A DNA stretch of 64,000 nucleotides, taken from the NCBI RefSeq assembly GCF_011074885.1, contig NC_054690.1:3601001-3665000 (forward strand), given 5' to 3'. Source of the DNA: Brettanomyces bruxellensis. Taxonomy: Eukaryota > Ascomycota > Pichiomycetes > Pichiales > Pichiaceae. The stretch's first letter is position 1, and each line of letters opens with the position of its first letter. Below the pieces are notes generated by a model that was given only the letters and a program-made list of their open reading frames with translations, ran no database searches and was not told the DNA's origin. The position numbers and the translations under genes were made by a program. This document shows positions 31,741-41,979 of the stretch, piece by piece.

Positions 31741-32946
31741 ATGAGCCTTAAACTTTATCCTCTTTCGGCCGTTTCTCAAACAACAACGGTCCGACAGCCC
31801 AAAGAACTCATATGCTTTTCAAGAGACATAGAGAATAAAATTCATCTGGACGATAGTGAATTAAGGTATTACTACTTGCCAGATCATGATCTAGATACAC
31901 CCGGTGGTATAGATCTTAATGCCGGATATGCACATTTTAAGAAAAATCCAAAGGAGGATGTTGGTGAACTCGAAAGCCTTTTAAAGGCCGTTGAATCATA
32001 CGAAAAAGCTGTTGGAAAAAAAATCCCGGTCGATATAATAACTTGGCGAGGATTGATGAGGCAGCTTATGATGCTTCCATATGAGAGCAGAGACAAAATT
32101 GTTTTGAATATTGTGGTATTGGATAATCAGCTATTTATACAATCCGATGTTGCCACTGTTAGAGCATCCCGAACTCTTCAGGAGTCACATCAGACCGAGC
32201 TCAACAAAAAGCAGATGTATTCAGGTTATAAGTTTGAAACCATAGCTAGCTTGGACAAGGTTTGGGCAAAATGTTCTAGAAAACGTGTTGAGAAAAGGTT
32301 TAAGCATAAAGTTAATAATATTGAGCAGTACTGCTCAGTCGTTCGTACAACCTTTGGAACGACGAAGTTGTTGATGGGAGCAGAAGTTGATTGTGCTTGG
32401 GATTATAAGCCAGATATCCATGATGTACAAGAAGGCTCTGATATTAATCCGTTGAATCATTACGTTGAATTAAAAACCACTGGTGTGGTGAACTCTCCAA
32501 AAACCTGTGAGATATTTGAAAGTAAGTTACTGCGGGCATGGGCCCAATGCTTTTTAGTTGGAATTCCAAAAATAATTTACGGTTTCAGAGACAAAGACTT
32601 GATTTTGAGATCGATCGAAGAGTTTAAAACGGAAGAAGTGCCCCTTGTTTTAAAGAACGGATTTGCACAAAAAAGGGAAGCGACTGGTGCAACAAATAAG
32701 TGTATGCATTGCCTCAAGTTCTTCATAGGATTAATTAACTGGCTCAATGAGAATATCCAAAAGAGCGATTCGACAAAAACTTACCGTTTAGAATACGATC
32801 CAATCACAAATAAAAACTATGTGCATTTGAGTGAAAATGACGAGCAGACAACGAAAAAGTTATTGGGCAAATATGAAGGTCCAAATGGAGGAATGCTAAC
32901 GGACGAATTCAGGGAGTGGAGACGGAAACTTAGTGAAAAGAAATAA
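31741..32946 (+). CDS. RAI1: Rai1/DXO-family decapping and pyrophosphohydrolase protein
   Basis: Rai1 partners the nuclear exonuclease Rat1, removes incomplete or aberrant 5' caps and hydrolyses 5' triphosphates. The 401-residue protein has the DXO catalytic motifs: the G-A-E-V-D segment with Glu215 and Asp217, and the E-L-K segment with Glu243 and Lys245. The downstream FESKLLRAWAQCFLVGIPKIIYGFRD block is also typical. The active-site residues I can see are intact. Length matches S. cerevisiae Rai1 (387). It diverges from GUS1, as YGL246C and YGL245W do. ATG at 31741. Confidence 0.95.
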   Translation: MSLKLYPLSAVSQTTTVRQPKELICFSRDIENKIHLDDSELRYYYLPDHDLDTPGGIDLNAGYAHFKKNPKEDVGELESLLKAVESYEKAVGKKIPVDIITWRGLMRQLMMLPYESRDKIVLNIVVLDNQLFIQSDVATVRASRTLQESHQTELNKKQMYSGYKFETIASLDKVWAKCSRKRVEKRFKHKVNNIEQYCSVVRTTFGTTKLLMGAEVDCAWDYKPDIHDVQEGSDINPLNHYVELKTTGVVNSPKTCEIFESKLLRAWAQCFLVGIPKIIYGFRDKDLILRSIEEFKTEEVPLVLKNGFAQKREATGATNKCMHCLKFFIGLINWLNENIQKSDSTKTYRLEYDPITNKNYVHLSENDEQTTKKLLGKYEGPNGGMLTDEFREWRRKLSEKK

Positions 32947-33236
32947 ATGAGCCGTCATATTGGTATTCTACATTTTTGGGATACTTTCGTGTATGTCTTA
33001 CTTTAATGTATATTAGACACAAAATGGTAGTCTTTCTGTCAATGGTAAACAATTCAATTATCGTAGTTTTTTTTTTGATGCTTTTTTGTTATGTTTGAAA
33101 TAGTATTGCTCAGTGCAGTGCACCCCACTTTTTTTTTTCACGCACAATGTTTACATGCTTCTTGTATGCTGATTCTTCCCTTAATATTGACTTTATGCAG
33201 ATATAATTTTGGGACTTAATAATTGTAAACACTGGT

Positions 33237-34412
33237 ATGCCATTACCATTAAGCAACGTTAAACAGCATGGGAATGTTGTTCTACAACTTTATCGGGCCA
33301 TCCTAAGAACATCATTACATCTTGAGGCCCCTGGTTTCGACAAAATAGCTAAACTCAAGCTTCTTAGGGAAATTCGCATAGCATTTAGGAAGCAAAAGAA
33401 TATGAACAGTTCTTTTCAATCCAAAACACTTCTGAAAAGGGGATATTATTGGAATGAGACTTTTTGTAAGTGGTACCAGTGTACGGCCCAGAAAATAGAG
33501 ACAGATAAGAATTATTCGACATTTCTAAAAAAAGTTAATCCGACTCTCTGGAAACAGAAGTTTTCCGACAAGAAGTTGGCTTCTTTAAGTGATATTGACA
33601 GATTAATACGGGAAGATGCTTTGAATCATGTGTTGGACAATGATGCAATAGAAGATAGGAAATACAAGAGGAAAGTTGATAGCTGGATAAAGATGTACAT
33701 TAAACGAAGACAGGTTGCTGGATTGATACCGTCGAAATCAAAGCTTGACTCGACTTATGTTAATAATATTTTAAAATCGAAAGTACTTTTTGATATGAGG
33801 AGGAAGGTGCTTGTACGAGTGGCAGAAAAACTTCAAAAGCCGTCCACTGCCGGACTTAAAACAGTCAGCGGAACCTCTAATAACATATTTGTAATAATGA
33901 CACCATGGAATGCAAGATTATTCACCGAGAAATACAACTTTATATATAAGCAACGCAAGAGACATGACATGAATGTGTTGGATCAAAACAGTTTAAAACA
34001 TTATACAGAGAAATGGCTTCCGTTATATGAGAGTGAATTACAATGGGAAGCTCGAATGGCAGGGGAAAAAAAAAAGCATGACTTTGAGGAACTGTCAAGT
34101 GAATGGCATGAGGTATTCAACTCCTGGAACAAGAGAATTTTAGATGCATCGAATAAGATAGAGGATGACACAAAGGATTACAACCGCCGACAGTATTGCT
34201 TATATCAAAAGCTGAAGCCAAAATTTGACATCTTGTACAGTGCATCCCAATTCAATATGAAACGACTTGAAAGAGTAATTAAGGCTAAACAGGTTGGCGC
34301 ATACACAGATATTGTTGGTGATAATCTTGGCGAGCTCATGAAAGCACATTACTTTAGAGACCCATGCCAGAAAAGCAGAAGTCAAATGTGGGGTCTTCGA
34401 AATATCAAATAA
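33237..34412 (+). CDS. RRG1: LYR-motif protein, probable Rrg1 (required for respiratory growth)
   Basis: The 391-residue protein starts with an LYR signature at residues 18-20 in VLQLYRAILR, within a predicted helix, followed by a second helix (KLKLLREIRIAFRKQK). The rest is highly basic and helical, with Trp/Tyr-rich segments and no standard domain. S. cerevisiae Rrg1 (365 aa), a mitochondrial protein needed for respiratory growth and mtDNA maintenance, has the same N-terminal LYR helix and overall size and composition. The sequence diverges quickly, so the call rests on the LYR start, length and composition. No classical cleavable presequence is evident. It lies between RAI1 and RTR1 and converges on RTR1. 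Confidence 0.65.
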   Translation: MPLPLSNVKQHGNVVLQLYRAILRTSLHLEAPGFDKIAKLKLLREIRIAFRKQKNMNSSFQSKTLLKRGYYWNETFCKWYQCTAQKIETDKNYSTFLKKVNPTLWKQKFSDKKLASLSDIDRLIREDALNHVLDNDAIEDRKYKRKVDSWIKMYIKRRQVAGLIPSKSKLDSTYVNNILKSKVLFDMRRKVLVRVAEKLQKPSTAGLKTVSGTSNNIFVIMTPWNARLFTEKYNFIYKQRKRHDMNVLDQNSLKHYTEKWLPLYESELQWEARMAGEKKKHDFEELSSEWHEVFNSWNKRILDASNKIEDDTKDYNRRQYCLYQKLKPKFDILYSASQFNMKRLERVIKAKQVGAYTDIVGDNLGELMKAHYFRDPCQKSRSQMWGLRNIK

Positions 34413-34454
34413 TATATTTGTTCATAGATAGGGATCTTCGAAAATGCATTATAT

Positions 34455-35243
34455 TTAGTTTAACGATCTCAACTTATCGAGATGATTTTCATTATCATGC
34501 TTGTATGTAGTATCCGATTCCTGAGGACCTTCCTTTTCAAAGATTTGAATGTTTTTTGCAGCATCATCATTCTTGGAAATACCACCATTTACTCCGCTGT
34601 TTTTGAGTTCATATTCTTCTTTTTGTTCGTTTGTAAGTATTTCATCATCTATTCTCATTTTGTCCATTAGCTTCATGAGTTCACGTACAGCCGGTGTCTC
34701 TTCACCATTCTCCGTCTTCTCCTTCACTTCGAAATATTCTTCTAGTAGGACAACCGAGCTTTCTGGCGTTTCTGTCGCAAATTTAGGCTTGTTCATTTCA
34801 GTTCTCATGAACAATGCCTCGGAACTTAGTTGATGACGGTAAAACTCAGATGCTTGATAATGTCGCTTGCAACAAAAGCGTGATGTGTAATAGTGTGGCA
34901 TCTTAAGCTTGATCAAAAGCTGATTGACTTGCTTTGGCTTGATTTGCGACGAGTTATGATATTTGCATAAAGGATATCCACAATAGTGGTTTGTCACACG
35001 TTCTATCACCAAGTCGTCGTATGCCTTCCTAGAAAAATACCTTGAGAGTAGTTTTAGTGTGTCTCTGTCACAGTTACCCTCCATTAACCTTTCAGTAATT
35101 CGAAATGTCAATGTGTTAGCTTCTTTCGGGGTTAGAAGCGATTTATCGGCATAAGGACTTAACAGTGCATTAAATTTATTTAGTCTGAACGTAGAGTCAT
35201 CATTTGATGTATATTTTCGTAATTTGTTCATACTGGCATTCAT
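34455..35243 (-). CDS. RTR1: RNA polymerase II CTD phosphatase Rtr1 (RPAP2 family)
   Basis: Rtr1/RPAP2 dephosphorylates Ser5 or Tyr1 of the Pol II CTD and assists polymerase nuclear import. From the first ATG (35243) the protein has 262 residues. The zinc-binding signature is intact: Cys88 and Cys93 in CGYPLC, then Cys124 and His128 in SRFCCKRHYQ. The typical SEFYRHQLSSEALFMR helix follows directly. The C-terminal part is acidic and low-complexity. The frame extends to a TTG at 35270, but that start is unlikely. It diverges from EMP65 as YER139C and YER140W do in S. cerevisiae. Confidence 0.93.
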   Translation of the reverse strand: MNASMNKLRKYTSNDDSTFRLNKFNALLSPYADKSLLTPKEANTLTFRITERLMEGNCDRDTLKLLSRYFSRKAYDDLVIERVTNHYCGYPLCKYHNSSQIKPKQVNQLLIKLKMPHYYTSRFCCKRHYQASEFYRHQLSSEALFMRTEMNKPKFATETPESSVVLLEEYFEVKEKTENGEETPAVRELMKLMDKMRIDDEILTNEQKEEYELKNSGVNGGISKNDDAAKNIQIFEKEGPQESDTTYKHDNENHLDKLRSLN

Positions 35244-35544
35244 TGTTATTACTCGATCATAAATCACCAATAGTACGTGCCTTTTTGAAAAGAAAATATG
35301 TTCTAAGATGGCATTGAAGTTTTTAGTTTGTGATCCAATCTATTATCTTCCAAATCACATTCATTGGCTTTCTTAGGCTTTTAATTTTTTTTTTTATTCA
35401 TCCGCATACTTTACCTCCAACCCGGTTTTCAACGAATAACATTCGTAGAATTCTTCTATTAGATGTCACACATACAGATTTCTTATTTATATTTCTTGGC
35501 ATATCTTCAATTATTATTACAGATAGTTAATTCATAGAAGATCA
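35244..35544. promoter_or_regulatory. RTR1-EMP65 divergent promoter region
   Basis: This 301-bp AT-rich spacer lies between two divergent genes and has a T-run near 35383-35393. No specific site is recognised. Confidence 0.4.
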
Positions 35545-37386
35545 ATGACAGATGAAAGGAAAGATCAAACTCTGGAAAAATGTGGATGTCCTAAAGAAAA
35601 GCCAACATCTATAGATATCCTGTCATATTCAACTTCAATTGATGCATACTGTGAAAATAAGTTGACACCCAGAAAAAGTGTGGACTCTGCAGTGAGCTCT
35701 AACTTTCCTTCAAAATCATATCACCGTGCCAAATATAGATTTATGCGATCAATTGTAAATATCAAGAATGTTTATCATAATGTTGTTAAGGCTGATTTTA
35801 AAGAAATGTTCAATACTGAGTTTGGACTACCTGAAGAAGACAGTAGTGACAAAATACCTGCTGCAAGTTCCGGTAAATCTGCTCTCTCTGGAAGCTCAGA
35901 ACTGTTACTTTCTTACGTAAAAACACCTTTTAGGTTAGAGGGTTTTATGCTATTGGGGTTAACATACAGTTTGATTGTTTTACTCAAATGGTTTGCAGTT
36001 GTGCCCTCTAGGTTTCTTACATATAGTATATGTGCTTTGCGATCAGTTGTCAAGGACAAGAATGTGCGGACTTCCCTTTTAACAAGCAATCATTGGTCCA
36101 GTATTAACAAATATAAGAACGATGCAATATTTGTTCTCCTAACTATTTTTTCGCTATTAATGCTCACTGGTCTTGACGAAAGTAAAATATATCATAAGGT
36201 CAAATCAGGGACATCAATGAAACTTTATTTTATGGTTGGTCTTCTTGAAATAGCAAATAAGCTACTTAGTGCAGTTGGTCAGGACATTATTGAATTGCTA
36301 TTTAGAATCAGCATATTAAAGCTTACAAAAGATAAAAGGATCCGTTTTGTTCACCATGCTCTGCTCAAATTCGTGCTGGTTGCGCTTTTATCAATTCTTT
36401 ATCTTACATTTCATTCTATCATAATGGTTTACCAGGTTATGGCACTTAATGTTGCTGTTAATTCTTATTCAAATGCTCTTTTAACTCTTATTCTCTCTAG
36501 CCAGTTCAGCGAATTGAAAGGATCTGTTTTCAAACGAATCGAACGAGAAGGATTATTCCAGCTGGTCTGTGCAGACCTAAATGAAAGATTTATGTTATTC
36601 ACCATGCTTTTGGTTATATCATCCAGAAATATGCTTCAGCTTGTTTCAAATGGAGCTTCACTTTCTAGCTTATTTGATAATCTTAAGCCGAATTCATGGT
36701 ATTCAGATCTCACCTTCTCAAAATCGCTTAATGATTGGATCGGCTTTTTAGTAGGTCCCTCTTTTGTCGTAATCGGCTCCGAAATATTGGTCGATTGGCT
36801 GAAGCACACATATATCATCAAATTTAATAAAATCAGACCACGCGTATACCGAAAATATGCTAGTGTTTTGGCTAAGGATTATCTTGCCGATTTTGAGTTT
36901 TCCCATTCTGATGAACAAGATAATCATCCCATTACAAAGGATATTCCTGAGATATTAATAAAAAGAACCGGTCTTCCTGTATTCACACTTTGTGTGGTAC
37001 TATTTAAGATGACAATATTCCCCTGGATGGGATTTGTTGTGGACTCTGAGAATATATTTTTATCTGTTCTATTAGTGATCATGATTCTAATTTTATGTTC
37101 CTTTCTTACAATATGTTTTAAAATGGTTCTAAGTTTGATCTTGGCTGAATTCTGCAAAACTTTCGTCAGTCTCAAAACTTCAGGGCATATAAAAGAGGAT
37201 TATTTTCCGGGAAACCCAAATGTTCATCTATCAGATGCTTCAGATGTCCGTAATGAGTTTTATGAGGCGGGAGAAACTATTCCGTTGTCTTTAGAAGATA
37301 AAAGAAAAGAAAGAATCAAGAAGGATGATGATGATAAATTGGACTCTGTAACAAGATTTGAGATGGTGGGGAAAAGGATATGGTAA
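35545..37386 (+). CDS. EMP65: TAPT1-family ER membrane protein Emp65
   Basis: Emp65 is the yeast TAPT1 homolog; with Slp1 it forms an ER complex protecting soluble proteins from degradation. The 613-residue protein has a polar N-terminus (1-125), then TAPT1 (DUF747) marks: TPFRLEGFMLLGLTYSLIV, ESKIYHKVKSGTSMKLY, and GLLEIANKLLSAVGQDIIELL. Several transmembrane segments follow (near 135-155, 190-210, 285-310, 350-365, 475-530). A lysine-rich tail ends the protein. Length is close to S. cerevisiae Emp65 (556). Its divergent pairing with RTR1 is conserved. ATG at 35545. Confidence 0.9.
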   Translation: MTDERKDQTLEKCGCPKEKPTSIDILSYSTSIDAYCENKLTPRKSVDSAVSSNFPSKSYHRAKYRFMRSIVNIKNVYHNVVKADFKEMFNTEFGLPEEDSSDKIPAASSGKSALSGSSELLLSYVKTPFRLEGFMLLGLTYSLIVLLKWFAVVPSRFLTYSICALRSVVKDKNVRTSLLTSNHWSSINKYKNDAIFVLLTIFSLLMLTGLDESKIYHKVKSGTSMKLYFMVGLLEIANKLLSAVGQDIIELLFRISILKLTKDKRIRFVHHALLKFVLVALLSILYLTFHSIIMVYQVMALNVAVNSYSNALLTLILSSQFSELKGSVFKRIEREGLFQLVCADLNERFMLFTMLLVISSRNMLQLVSNGASLSSLFDNLKPNSWYSDLTFSKSLNDWIGFLVGPSFVVIGSEILVDWLKHTYIIKFNKIRPRVYRKYASVLAKDYLADFEFSHSDEQDNHPITKDIPEILIKRTGLPVFTLCVVLFKMTIFPWMGFVVDSENIFLSVLLVIMILILCSFLTICFKMVLSLILAEFCKTFVSLKTSGHIKEDYFPGNPNVHLSDASDVRNEFYEAGETIPLSLEDKRKERIKKDDDDKLDSVTRFEMVGKRIW

Positions 37387-37513
37387 AATGATGTCATGAA
37401 GTTACGCATATATCTTTAAAATTATATATCGACGAAAAGCTTTACATGTTCTGATAATGTTTGTAATAACTATATCAAATAAGATATAATATGAAATCTA
37501 AGAGATTAGGCAT

Positions 37514-40294
37514 TCACCAGTTAGATAATGTCTGATAAGTAGTGTATATCATCATAATAACCCCAGTGATTATTATTGTATAGTTTGTTATTTGACTGAT
37601 CAGGCCTATTTTTCTGAAGCATTTGAGGTAGAGCATTGATGGATAAACGTAAATTAGAGGGACGCATGTGAAGCTTCCAATAAGAGAAACAAATCGATCA
37701 AGATTTGAAGATCCAAGATATGCAATCAAACAGGTCATTATGACCATGAACAATCGTAATATATTTTTTAGCCATTTGATCTTGTTACTAACCTTTCCCG
37801 AAATAAGGCCTTCATCGTTAACAATGTGCTTCACATAATGAGCGGCCGATTCAGCCGTCGGTGGAGTTCTAGTTGGTGAAATATCACGGTATTCTGTTTC
37901 GGGAGATATGACAGATTCATATGATTGTGGATTTGTGTTTATTAACGAAGATAGAGCCTCTGACTCCCTGCGAATTTTCTTCGTCCATTTCTTTCTATCT
38001 TTATGAAACAGATACCTCTCAACAATTTTGATAGCTGGAAATAGTTGAATTGGAGCAGAAAGCAATATTGCAATTGTATAAAGAAGCTGTATGGTAAATG
38101 AAGCAGCGTTCTGCCTGAAGTTCATTAGAATCACTGTTTTAACTTTCTCACCAAAGCTCAAATATGCCAAAGATGGTAACGTCACAAAAACTATTGTGGT
38201 AATCACTATCACAGCAAACAATATACTGTCAAACTTCTCCGGATGGCTCATCGACTCCTGGATTGGTATTAATAATCCGATTCCCTCATATGCAAAAACA
38301 GCCGTGCCTATGAAAACCGGCCAAGTATCTGGTTTAAATAATGATGTTTCAGCAATACCATTCACTGCAAGGTGATAAGATGATTCAAAGTAGATGTACA
38401 GTAACCCAAGAAATATGAAGAGATCAGCAATAAGCGCAGTCACTCCTAATTTTCCGATTTTCCTTGTAAAGGAGATGGGTATGAAAATAAGTGCTTGAAG
38501 AGCAATAAATAGACCTATGCCATATGTGCCATTCCCCAACGTGTCTGCCAAATATTTGAGGTTCTCCGCGACAAATACAGTATATGTACTAGCGAATCCC
38601 ACCTGAGACAATGCAATTGAAATCAAAATTAAAAGTTGGCATCGAGGTCCAAAAATCTTCTTTCCAGCTTCACCATAGCCCTTAACTCCCACAGTACGAG
38701 TAATATTGATTAAGATAACGAAGCAGTAATATGAGACAACAGAGAATGCAAGTATTAAAAGATTGCAAAACAAGAGTCCACCATTCGAGTACGATTTCGG
38801 TAGGAAAACCACACCAGTACCAATGAATGCTTTTAAAAGGAGAAGAAATGACTTTGCCGTGCTGGTTTTTCCTCCTTTCTTCTCGGATAACGTCTTCAAT
38901 TTCATATGATTGCGTCTGTGATGTTTCCTCTTTGGCGTTATCCCCATTGCTTTGTTCACAGAATCCGTACGAACAATGGCACCGGGAATTTTACCCGATG
39001 TTCCCAATGAAGGAGATGATGCTCTTCCACGACGAACGGTTGCAATTGCTGATGTATAGAAGTGTGAAGGCGAACCTAATGGTGTTATCTCGTTAGGGTT
39101 TACGGATGAATTCTCATCTAACGCTTGCTCATTGTCGCTAGCGAGAGCTTGCTCATAGCTGCTTAATGATGTTGTTTCATCCGAGCTCTCTCCACTTACA
39201 GAACTGTAGTCTTGCTGGCCTGTCTGATCTATCGGCCTTCTATGAATGTGTTTTTCCTGTTGATCTTCACTTTCCTCGTCCTCAAGGTCTTCACCTGCAA
39301 AATGTCCATACATAGCAAGAAATTCAAAAAAATTTCTGGTCAAAAAGTCCTGTTTCTTTCTATGTTCACGTGGTCTGTATCTCTGTCTTCTACGCTCGCT
39401 TGTAAAGCTCCTTCTAAACCCCCCTGGAACAAGCATATCCTTCACTGACATGTGATCATCATTCCGCAAAGGTGATTCCTGAGTTGTGCCCTCAAGGGGA
39501 TTGGCACCACTAATAGTACTTCCAGAACTAACCACTCGACGAAGAGCCTGTGCTTTTTTTTGATTGTTCACCCACTTATATATTCCACGAGTAACATCAC
39601 CACCTTTCAGCTGGAGTGAGTCAAATTGTGGTTCCGGTTTTGGAGATTCTGTATCACCCTTTTTCTGATTAGCGCTTTGCTTTGATATCTCAGACTGCTG
39701 TACCAAATGGCTCTCCACCGATTTGAGCAATCTGGGGTCTACCAGAGAGCCGTGATTTATTGATTGGGTATCGAATGTTTGGAAACTTGAACTCACTGTT
39801 TCACCTTTCTCATCTCTTTCATTTGTTAATGAGTTTGATATCTGACTGCTTAGAAGACTATGATGGCTCACTTTACTTCCTCTCCGATCCCATTCTGTTC
39901 CTTTCAACTTTATTCCTACATTTACGTCCTTATTCTTAATGGATGTGATATGTGCTCCCGAACTCACACTTCCTGGAACAGAATATACCTCTTTAAATCC
40001 ACCAGCAATTGTTAGTGGATGTGAATTTTTTACATCAACTTGTGTACTCCTCCGCTTTGTATCGATTTCCTTTCCTGATTCAGTCATATCCAATGCATCG
40101 CTTGAACTTCTTAGAGGTGCTGATATTCGGTCCTTGTTTACCACATATTTTGCAGAAAAGTTTCCACTAGCAAAAAGATTCTCCTGTTTATCAGCACCTT
40201 GTCTGAATGATTTCACTGTTAGGTTCTGATTAGTCAAAGGGCTTGAATTATCGTCAGTTTTATTCTTGTCCCCGCTGCCTGACAATGACGACAT
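37514..40294 (-). CDS. AVT3: AAAP-family vacuolar amino acid transporter (Avt3/Avt4 type)
   Basis: Avt3 and Avt4 export neutral amino acids from the vacuole. From the first ATG (40294) the protein has 926 residues. A long hydrophilic N-terminal region (about 1-475), rich in Ser, Asp and Glu, precedes about 11 transmembrane segments. Family marks are SFLLLLKAFIGTGVVFLPKSY at the first helix, YGEAGKKIFG, SQVGFASTYTVFVAENL, FIGTAVFAYEGIGLLIPIQESM and SLAYLSFGE. A hydrophilic insert of about 80 residues lies before the last helices. S. cerevisiae Avt3 is 692 residues; the extra length is N-terminal. Proximity to LTV1 recalls YKL146W and YKL143W, favouring Avt3 over Avt4. The TTG at 40354 extends the frame but is not preferred. 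Confidence 0.82.
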   Translation of the reverse strand: MSSLSGSGDKNKTDDNSSPLTNQNLTVKSFRQGADKQENLFASGNFSAKYVVNKDRISAPLRSSSDALDMTESGKEIDTKRRSTQVDVKNSHPLTIAGGFKEVYSVPGSVSSGAHITSIKNKDVNVGIKLKGTEWDRRGSKVSHHSLLSSQISNSLTNERDEKGETVSSSFQTFDTQSINHGSLVDPRLLKSVESHLVQQSEISKQSANQKKGDTESPKPEPQFDSLQLKGGDVTRGIYKWVNNQKKAQALRRVVSSGSTISGANPLEGTTQESPLRNDDHMSVKDMLVPGGFRRSFTSERRRQRYRPREHRKKQDFLTRNFFEFLAMYGHFAGEDLEDEESEDQQEKHIHRRPIDQTGQQDYSSVSGESSDETTSLSSYEQALASDNEQALDENSSVNPNEITPLGSPSHFYTSAIATVRRGRASSPSLGTSGKIPGAIVRTDSVNKAMGITPKRKHHRRNHMKLKTLSEKKGGKTSTAKSFLLLLKAFIGTGVVFLPKSYSNGGLLFCNLLILAFSVVSYYCFVILINITRTVGVKGYGEAGKKIFGPRCQLLILISIALSQVGFASTYTVFVAENLKYLADTLGNGTYGIGLFIALQALIFIPISFTRKIGKLGVTALIADLFIFLGLLYIYFESSYHLAVNGIAETSLFKPDTWPVFIGTAVFAYEGIGLLIPIQESMSHPEKFDSILFAVIVITTIVFVTLPSLAYLSFGEKVKTVILMNFRQNAASFTIQLLYTIAILLSAPIQLFPAIKIVERYLFHKDRKKWTKKIRRESEALSSLINTNPQSYESVISPETEYRDISPTRTPPTAESAAHYVKHIVNDEGLISGKVSNKIKWLKNILRLFMVIMTCLIAYLGSSNLDRFVSLIGSFTCVPLIYVYPSMLYLKCFRKIGLISQITNYTIIITGVIMMIYTTYQTLSNW

Positions 40295-40659
40295 ATTCAG
40301 AATTGGTTTGACCGCTTCAGTTGTCAACACTGTATTTTCCTTATGTAAGTTCAAATAGCAGCTTAGAATAATAGTACGTTTCCTTGATTGAACTTAACAC
40401 CTGCTTAATAATCATCTAATTGACTAGGCAACAAAATACCTAATTTCCCCACCTCCTCGTATTTGACAGCAACAGCAAAAAAATAAAAAAAATAAAATAA
40501 AAAATAGGTATCGTTAAAAAGCCGATCTCCTTCCTTCATTGCAATACAATCTCGCACTGTTACACGTCTCTAATCAATTACTTCCAATTGTTCTAAAAAA
40601 TGCGGTTAATACATCGTTTACGTATGTTATTGAAGAGCTATTTACGATCGCATATGTTT
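40295..40659. promoter_or_regulatory. AVT3 upstream region
   Basis: This 365-bp spacer lies between the PRO1 stop and the AVT3 start, both on the minus strand. It holds an A-rich block at about 40478-40505. No other element is recognised. Confidence 0.4.
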
Positions 40660-41979
40660 CTAAATTTTGCAGCTTGTTAGCGCAGACAGTAGTTCCGAAT
40701 CTGGATGGATAGGAAAAGCCAAATTGTCTCTGTGAACAACATACTCAGAATCTGAGTATTCAAGCTTGGAACCAATATCGCAACTTTGAAGCCCTTTAAT
40801 TCTATCTATCTCCGTTGAGGAATAGTTGGGACGACCTTTTCCAATTGGGTAGGTTCCCTTTGACCGGTCAAACTTTCCTTGATCGTCCTTGAAGCCTAGT
40901 TTAATCTGAACGCATTCCATTTGATGAAATGTTCCCTCGACAGCCAGAACACCTGCAGGTAAAAGGCCTGCTCTTTTATGCCTGGTTATGGCCCTGTAGC
41001 ATCCAAGATCCACGATAAGTGCTCCCTGTGGCTTCAGCCCATGCAAAAGCCAAAATTGCCTATTTTTTATTGTATTCTTTGGTTGTCCAATAAATCTGGT
41101 ATGCATTGGAACGTGACTTTCCTTCATTTTTGTTAACTCGTCGGCATTTTCCACCCCAAACTCTTGAGGGTCTTGAATAGGAAAAGTTTTATCCGATTCC
41201 CTAAGGTTTTTGTCTTCTTTGCAACTGTACTTCACAATCTTTAGCATGTTCTGAGGTGTTTTGGAGTTACAAATTACCGTCGTAACACCTGCATTCGTTG
41301 CTAGATCGGCGGCAATCAATTTAGTCTTCATTCCACCCGTACCAACACTCGAACCCGCTGATTTAGTATTCACGTCTAAACTGTTCATATTTTTCACAAG
41401 TAACACAGGTCTGGCATCAGGATTAAATCGTGGATTGTCTGTATATAAACAGTCAACATCTGTCAAAAGAAACAAAAAATCTGCGTTACACATTCCAGCA
41501 GTGATGGCCGAAAGTGTATCGTTATCACCGAATTTGATTTCCTGAGCAGAAATAGTATCATTTTCATTAACGATCGGAATGATGTTCATATCTAGCAATT
41601 CTTTGAGGGTATTTTCGGCATTCTTGAACTGGGAAAAGTCCATTATATCATTTCTTGTTAAAAGAACCTGGGCAGTTGTCTGATTTAAATGAGAAAAGAG
41701 TTCATCCCACATCGAAATAAGTTCACCTTGCCCGATAGCTGCAAGTGCCTGCTTTGCTGCCAATTTTTTTGGTTTACTTTCTATTTTCAGCTTATTCATA
41801 CCAACAGCAATAGCTCCGGAAGAAACAAATACTATACGATGTCCTTCTCTCCGAAGTTTCACCAATGTTTCCACTAGAAGCGACATGTTTGCAATCCTTG
41901 GTTCTCTGGTATGCTCATCAACGATTGATGATGAGCCTAATTTCACAACAATAGTAAAATGTTCTGCTTCGTTTGTCAT
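40660..41979 (-). CDS. PRO1: Glutamate 5-kinase (gamma-glutamyl kinase)
   Basis: Pro1 catalyses the first step of proline synthesis, ATP-dependent phosphorylation of glutamate, in the cytosol. From the first ATG (41979) the protein has 439 residues. The amino-acid-kinase domain shows TIVVKLGSSSI, VFVSSGAIAVGMN, AAIGQGELI, IVNENDTISAQEIKFGDNDTLSA and VGTGGMKTKLIAADLA. A C-terminal PUA domain (about 315-410) contains GALIVDLGC, AGLLPAGV and a VEGTF segment. Length matches S. cerevisiae Pro1 (428). The frame runs up to a GTG at 42000, not preferred. BFR2, its S. cerevisiae neighbour, is about 3 kb away. Confidence 0.96.
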   Translation of the reverse strand: MTNEAEHFTIVVKLGSSSIVDEHTREPRIANMSLLVETLVKLRREGHRIVFVSSGAIAVGMNKLKIESKPKKLAAKQALAAIGQGELISMWDELFSHLNQTTAQVLLTRNDIMDFSQFKNAENTLKELLDMNIIPIVNENDTISAQEIKFGDNDTLSAITAGMCNADFLFLLTDVDCLYTDNPRFNPDARPVLLVKNMNSLDVNTKSAGSSVGTGGMKTKLIAADLATNAGVTTVICNSKTPQNMLKIVKYSCKEDKNLRESDKTFPIQDPQEFGVENADELTKMKESHVPMHTRFIGQPKNTIKNRQFWLLHGLKPQGALIVDLGCYRAITRHKRAGLLPAGVLAVEGTFHQMECVQIKLGFKDDQGKFDRSKGTYPIGKGRPNYSSTEIDRIKGLQSCDIGSKLEYSDSEYVVHRDNLAFPIHPDSELLSALTSCKI

